Assembly: GCA_024650095.1 (NCBI GenBank)
Contig: JANKMV010000137.1
Location: 1 to 6,081 of the forward strand
DNA length: 6,081 bases
Reading direction: 5' to 3'
From: Bacillota bacterium
Lineage (GTDB): Bacteria > Bacillota > Dethiobacteria > Dethiobacterales > Dethiobacteraceae
Shown here: positions 5,738 to 6,081 of the stretch, in pieces
How positions within the stretch are numbered: the stretch's first letter is position 1
How the letters are laid out: each line of letters starts with the position of its first letter
Notes under the pieces: generated by a model
Databases searched by the model: none
Told to the model about the DNA's origin: nothing
What the model saw: only the letters and a program-made list of their open reading frames with translations
Program-made: the position numbers and the translations under genes

Positions 5738-6081
5738 CTACTTTTGCATTAAGTCCTCTAAGAAGATCAACACTTCATCTAATGTGTTCACTTGTACCAC
5801 CGTGATGGAGTTCGCTGCGGCCTTGGCATCTTCGTAATTATCTAATGGGGAGATGAAATAGGTTGCGCCAGCTTCCTCTGCAGCTTTAACCTTTTGACGC
5901 ACACCACCAATAGACCCCACTTCCTCTTGTAAGTTTATGGTACCTGTACCCGCGATTTTCTGCCCTGCCGTTAAGTCGCGTGGATCGAGTTGATTGATGA
6001 TTTCAAGCACAAACATCAATCCAGCAGACGGACCTGATATTTCACCCACTTCAATGGTAATATCCACTGGCAACACAGGGT
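5738..6081 (-). CDS. SepM/YlbL-like Lon-domain serine protease, C-terminal part (runs off the window)
   Basis: This is the C-terminal S16 (Lon-type) protease domain of a protein resembling SepM/YlbL, which in full usually has an N-terminal membrane segment, a PDZ domain and then this domain. SepM in streptococci trims a competence pheromone at the cell surface; the role here is unknown. The Ser-Lys dyad is visible: Ser in GEISGPSAGLMF (codon 6026-6028) and Lys in GGVRQKVKAAEEAGA (codon 5891-5893). GTGTINLQEEVGSIGG between them is family-typical. The reading frame continues to base 6081 without a start, so the GTG at 6076 is internal and the N-terminal part lies outside. The gene ends 196 bp before yceD and has no clear terminator of its own. 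Confidence 0.88.
   Translation of the reverse strand, partial: PVLPVDITIEVGEISGPSAGLMFVLEIINQLDPRDLTAGQKIAGTGTINLQEEVGSIGGVRQKVKAAEEAGATYFISPLDNYEDAKAAANSITVVQVNTLDEVLIFLEDLMQK

Overview
The window is a bacterial type II fatty-acid synthesis cluster. Every gene lies on the minus strand, so transcription runs from high to low coordinates. In transcription order: the 3' end of a SepM/YlbL-like Lon-domain serine protease (5738 to the window edge), yceD/DUF177 (5077-5541), rpmF for ribosomal protein bL32 (4883-5059), plsX (3762-4775), fabH (2745-3728), fabK (1783-2730), fabD (798-1763) and fabG (65-814). A strong Shine-Dalgarno at bases 6-15 shows that one more gene, almost certainly acpP, starts just past base 1.

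The gene order, FabK as the enoyl reductase, the zinc-ribbon bL32, the frequent GAGGTGA-type ribosome binding sites and the TTG starts all point to a Firmicute. A Clostridia or Negativicutes member is more likely than a Bacillus; the genus cannot be read from this window.

Regulation is visible at three places. (1) A perfect consensus sigma-A promoter (TTGACA, 17 bp, TATAAT; 5577-5605) precedes yceD, with three tandem imperfect 8-bp repeats just upstream of its -35 box. (2) A small intrinsic terminator (4846-4868) lies between rpmF and plsX and may act as an attenuator separating the ribosomal pair yceD-rpmF from the lipid genes. (3) A second promoter (24-52) with an A/T-rich upstream element sits between fabG and the expected acpP. 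A degenerate FapR-like 17-mer overlaps its -10 box.

The genes form one pathway. FabD charges ACP with malonate, FabH starts chains by condensing acyl-CoA with malonyl-ACP, and FabG and FabK carry out the two reductions. PlsX converts finished acyl-ACP to acyl-phosphate for phospholipid synthesis. The elongating synthase (FabF), the dehydratase (FabZ) and acetyl-CoA carboxylase are not in the window. Four of the longest-possible starts (fabG, fabK, fabH, and the GTG at the window edge) are not the likely real starts; Shine-Dalgarno position and family alignment place fabG, fabK and fabH further in. I see no mobile element, CRISPR, tRNA or clearly novel system. The interest lies in the regulatory details.
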